Assembly (NCBI GenBank): GCA_030442055.1
Contig: JAUJEB010000001.1
Span: forward strand, 744,001-808,000
Length of the DNA: 64,000 bases
Direction: 5' to 3'
From: Agaribacillus aureus
Lineage (GTDB): Bacteria; Bacteroidota; Bacteroidia; Cytophagales; Cyclobacteriaceae
Position numbers and translations under genes: made by a program. Below the pieces are notes generated by a model. That model worked only from the letters and a program-made list of their open reading frames with translations, had not been told where the DNA came from and ran no database searches. Below, in pieces: positions 62,582 to 64,000 of the stretch (positions are counted from its first letter, which is position 1; every line of letters begins with the position of its first letter).

Positions 62582-63172
62582 TCAGGTAAAAATAGCCTTG
62601 ATAGTCAGCAATATAATTTTTAAATCCTTAAAGAAATGCCGGTTTTCAATATATTTTAAATTCAGCTCCAGTTTTGCCGGCATTATTTCATCGATATAAA
62701 GCTTTTCCGGATCATCGGCATTTTTAAGCAGCTCATTTTCGTGGACGAATTGGATCGAGGCAAAATCAGTAATTCCAGGCCGGACAGATACAACCTTCTG
62801 CTGACGTTCGTCATACATATCAACATACTTCCTGACCTCCGGTCTTGGACCTACAACGCTCATATCGCCAATGATGACATTAAAAAGCTGGGGTAATTCG
62901 TCAACCTTGTACTTCCTTAAGTTATAGCCAACCCTGGTAATCCGGTTATCCCGATGACCTACCGTAAGTAACCCTTTTTTATCGGCATCGGTATACATTG
63001 TGCGGAATTTAAACAGCTTAAAATCCTTGTTTTGTTTGCCTACCCTGGTTTGCAGGTAAAAAACCGGTCCTTTTGAGTCGAGCTTCACCAAAATAGCAAT
63101 GATCAAAAATACGGGAAGCAGCGGGATTATCAGGATCAGTGAAAATAAAATATCGAATAATCTCTTTAACAT
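62582..63172 (-). CDS. Polyprenyl-phosphate sugar-1-phosphate transferase (PglC/WcaJ-type), copy 1
   Basis: A 196-residue initiating transferase: one N-terminal helix (about 8-32), GPVFYLQTRVGKQNKDFKLFKFRTMYTDA, the dyad and loop in YKVDELPQLFNVIIGDMSVVGPRPEV (about 92-118), and VRPGITDFASIQF. Within this last motif Asp replaces the more usual Gly of PGITG, as also seen in some WecA-independent EPS transferases. The start overlaps the upstream aminotransferase gene by 7 bases, so the two are coupled. It would load the sugar made by that enzyme onto undecaprenyl phosphate. Confidence 0.93.
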   Translation of the reverse strand: MLKRLFDILFSLILIIPLLPVFLIIAILVKLDSKGPVFYLQTRVGKQNKDFKLFKFRTMYTDADKKGLLTVGHRDNRITRVGYNLRKYKVDELPQLFNVIIGDMSVVGPRPEVRKYVDMYDERQQKVVSVRPGITDFASIQFVHENELLKNADDPEKLYIDEIMPAKLELNLKYIENRHFFKDLKIILLTIKAIFT

Positions 63173-64000
63173 ACTATTTTGTCATAAGCTTGAATTACCG
63201 CATTGGCCACTGTCTCAACCTGTTCGTGGCTCAGTTGAGGATAGATGGGTAATGAAATTTCACCTTTGTATTGTTGATAAGCACCGGGATAATCCCGGAT
63301 ATCATATCCTTTGTTTTTGAAAAGTGATAAGAGTGGCATTGGCACAAAATGTACATTTACTGCTATTTGTCTGGAAGAGATATTTTCAATGATGGCATCT
63401 CTTTGTTCCTCGGAAATATTATTGATTCTCAGCGCATAAATATGGCAGGAAGACAGGGTGGCATTGTCCTTATAAGGTGGCAGAATGGCCCAGGGAAACC
63501 GGGAAAACAGCTGATTATAATGTTCAAAGACTCTCCGCCTTTCCTGCAGAAGCTGTACGTCGTACTTTTGAATTTGCACCAGACCAATAGCTGCACAGAC
63601 ATCCGGCATGTTAACCTTTAATCCCTGGCTCACGATATCATATCGCCAGCCACCCGCTTTGGTTTTTGTGAAGGCATCCTTTGTCTGCCCATTGAGCGAA
63701 AATACCCTGAGAAAGTCATACAGTTCTTTATTATCAAATGGTTCCGGAAGATTCAATGCGATGGCTCCGCCTTCGGCAGTGGTCACATTTTTGACAGCGT
63801 GCAGGGAAAATATGGTCACATCGGTCAGACTACCACAAGTATTTCCTTTATACTGCGCTCCAATCGAGTGAGCGGCATCTGCCATGACAGCTATTCTACT
63901 TAACTTTTGCTGCAAATCATTGGCTGGTCGAAATTTGCCAATAACGGCCGGCTCTTTTACAACAGCATTGATCGCGTCATAATCGCATGGCCAACCCGCT
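63166..64000 (-). CDS. DegT/DnrJ/EryC1/StrS aminotransferase, C-terminal part (N-terminus beyond right edge)
   Basis: The frame is open from base 64000 and reads GWPCDYDAI, then VMADAAHSIGAQYKG (cofactor Asp) and FSLHAVKNVTTAEGGAIA with the PLP-binding Lys, followed by the substrate-loop and C-terminal domain to residue YDKIVC. About 278 residues are visible of an expected 370-400. A TTG near 63915 is internal to the conserved fold and not a start. It is the second sugar aminotransferase of the cluster and is coupled by a 7-base overlap to a PglC-type transferase, which suggests that the amino-sugar it makes is the first sugar of the glycan. Confidence 0.93.
   Translation of the reverse strand, partial: AGWPCDYDAINAVVKEPAVIGKFRPANDLQQKLSRIAVMADAAHSIGAQYKGNTCGSLTDVTIFSLHAVKNVTTAEGGAIALNLPEPFDNKELYDFLRVFSLNGQTKDAFTKTKAGGWRYDIVSQGLKVNMPDVCAAIGLVQIQKYDVQLLQERRRVFEHYNQLFSRFPWAILPPYKDNATLSSCHIYALRINNISEEQRDAIIENISSRQIAVNVHFVPMPLLSLFKNKGYDIRDYPGAYQQYKGEISLPIYPQLSHEQVETVANAVIQAYDKIVC

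Noticed and set aside
1-64000. CRISPR arrays, rRNA or tRNA genes, insertion sequences, prophage.
   Set aside because: Gaps between genes were read on both strands; no repeat-spacer pattern, cloverleaf, transposase or phage structural gene was seen. The phage-like muramidase at 43419 is part of a chromosomal operon and not accompanied by phage genes.

Overview
The window reads as chromosomal DNA of a Bacteroidota bacterium, most likely of the Cytophagales/Cytophagia type. The support is a RagA/SusC plus RagB/SusD pair with an ECF sigma factor and FecR-type anti-sigma factor, an OmpA protein with PD40 repeats, a DUF5117-type metalloprotease, a PorT-like barrel, few convincing Shine-Dalgarno sequences, and several matches to the Bacteroidota -7 promoter element TAnnTTTG. 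No rRNA, tRNA, CRISPR array, transposase or integrase was recognised.

Left part (1-28 kb), mostly housekeeping: a partial argS; a dolichol-phosphate-mannose-synthase-like glycosyltransferase; a LolC/E-type permease; a NamZ-like muramidase lipoprotein followed by fmt and folA; an SDR epimerase and an iron-sulfur APS reductase; a PTPS-folE pterin pair overlapping by 41 bp; a MarR regulator; a K+-dependent membrane pyrophosphatase with a leader hairpin and an unusual C-terminal tail; a DUF2147 protein, a large zinc metalloprotease, an OmpA/PD40 protein; a sensor kinase with a fused solute-binding domain; an FMN glutamate-synthase-like protein; DsbD next to a stand-alone copy of its own N-terminal domain; bioF-bioD followed by the beheaded remnant of bioA; an LpxR-like lipid A deacylase and a small barrel protein.

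Middle (28.2-35.5 kb): an ECF sigma / FecR / SusC / SusD block on the minus strand, with no degradative enzyme beside it. The block is bracketed by two copies of the 3' end of the small barrel gene (28180-28237 and 35447-35504, 51 of 58 bases identical, same orientation), which suggests the block was inserted or was trapped by a duplication. Next come a secreted Ig/cadherin-like repeat protein, an RsgA GTPase and a vapBC toxin-antitoxin pair with an obvious candidate operator.

39.9-50.0 kb is the most unusual region. Six minus-strand genes, five of them packed within at most 11 bp or overlapping, encode a signal-less subtilase with an altered oxyanion hole, two DUF4230 proteins, a four-helix membrane protein with a muramidase plus DUF5675-like domain predicted to face the cytoplasm, a two-helix coiled-coil membrane protein, and a 1363-residue polytopic sensor whose cytoplasmic part looks like a P-loop NTPase with a decayed Walker A motif. 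This is the best candidate for an undescribed system, perhaps an envelope-sensing or self-directed lytic/proteolytic response; that function is inference.

Right part (50.3-64 kb): proBA; a LytTR/LytS-type two-component system; a small secreted protein; a TonB-dependent receptor; a SigZ-like sigma factor with a Cys-rich tail; and the start of a surface-polysaccharide cluster (WbpM/FlaA1-type enzyme, two DegT-type aminotransferases, two initiating sugar-phosphate transferases) that runs off the right edge.
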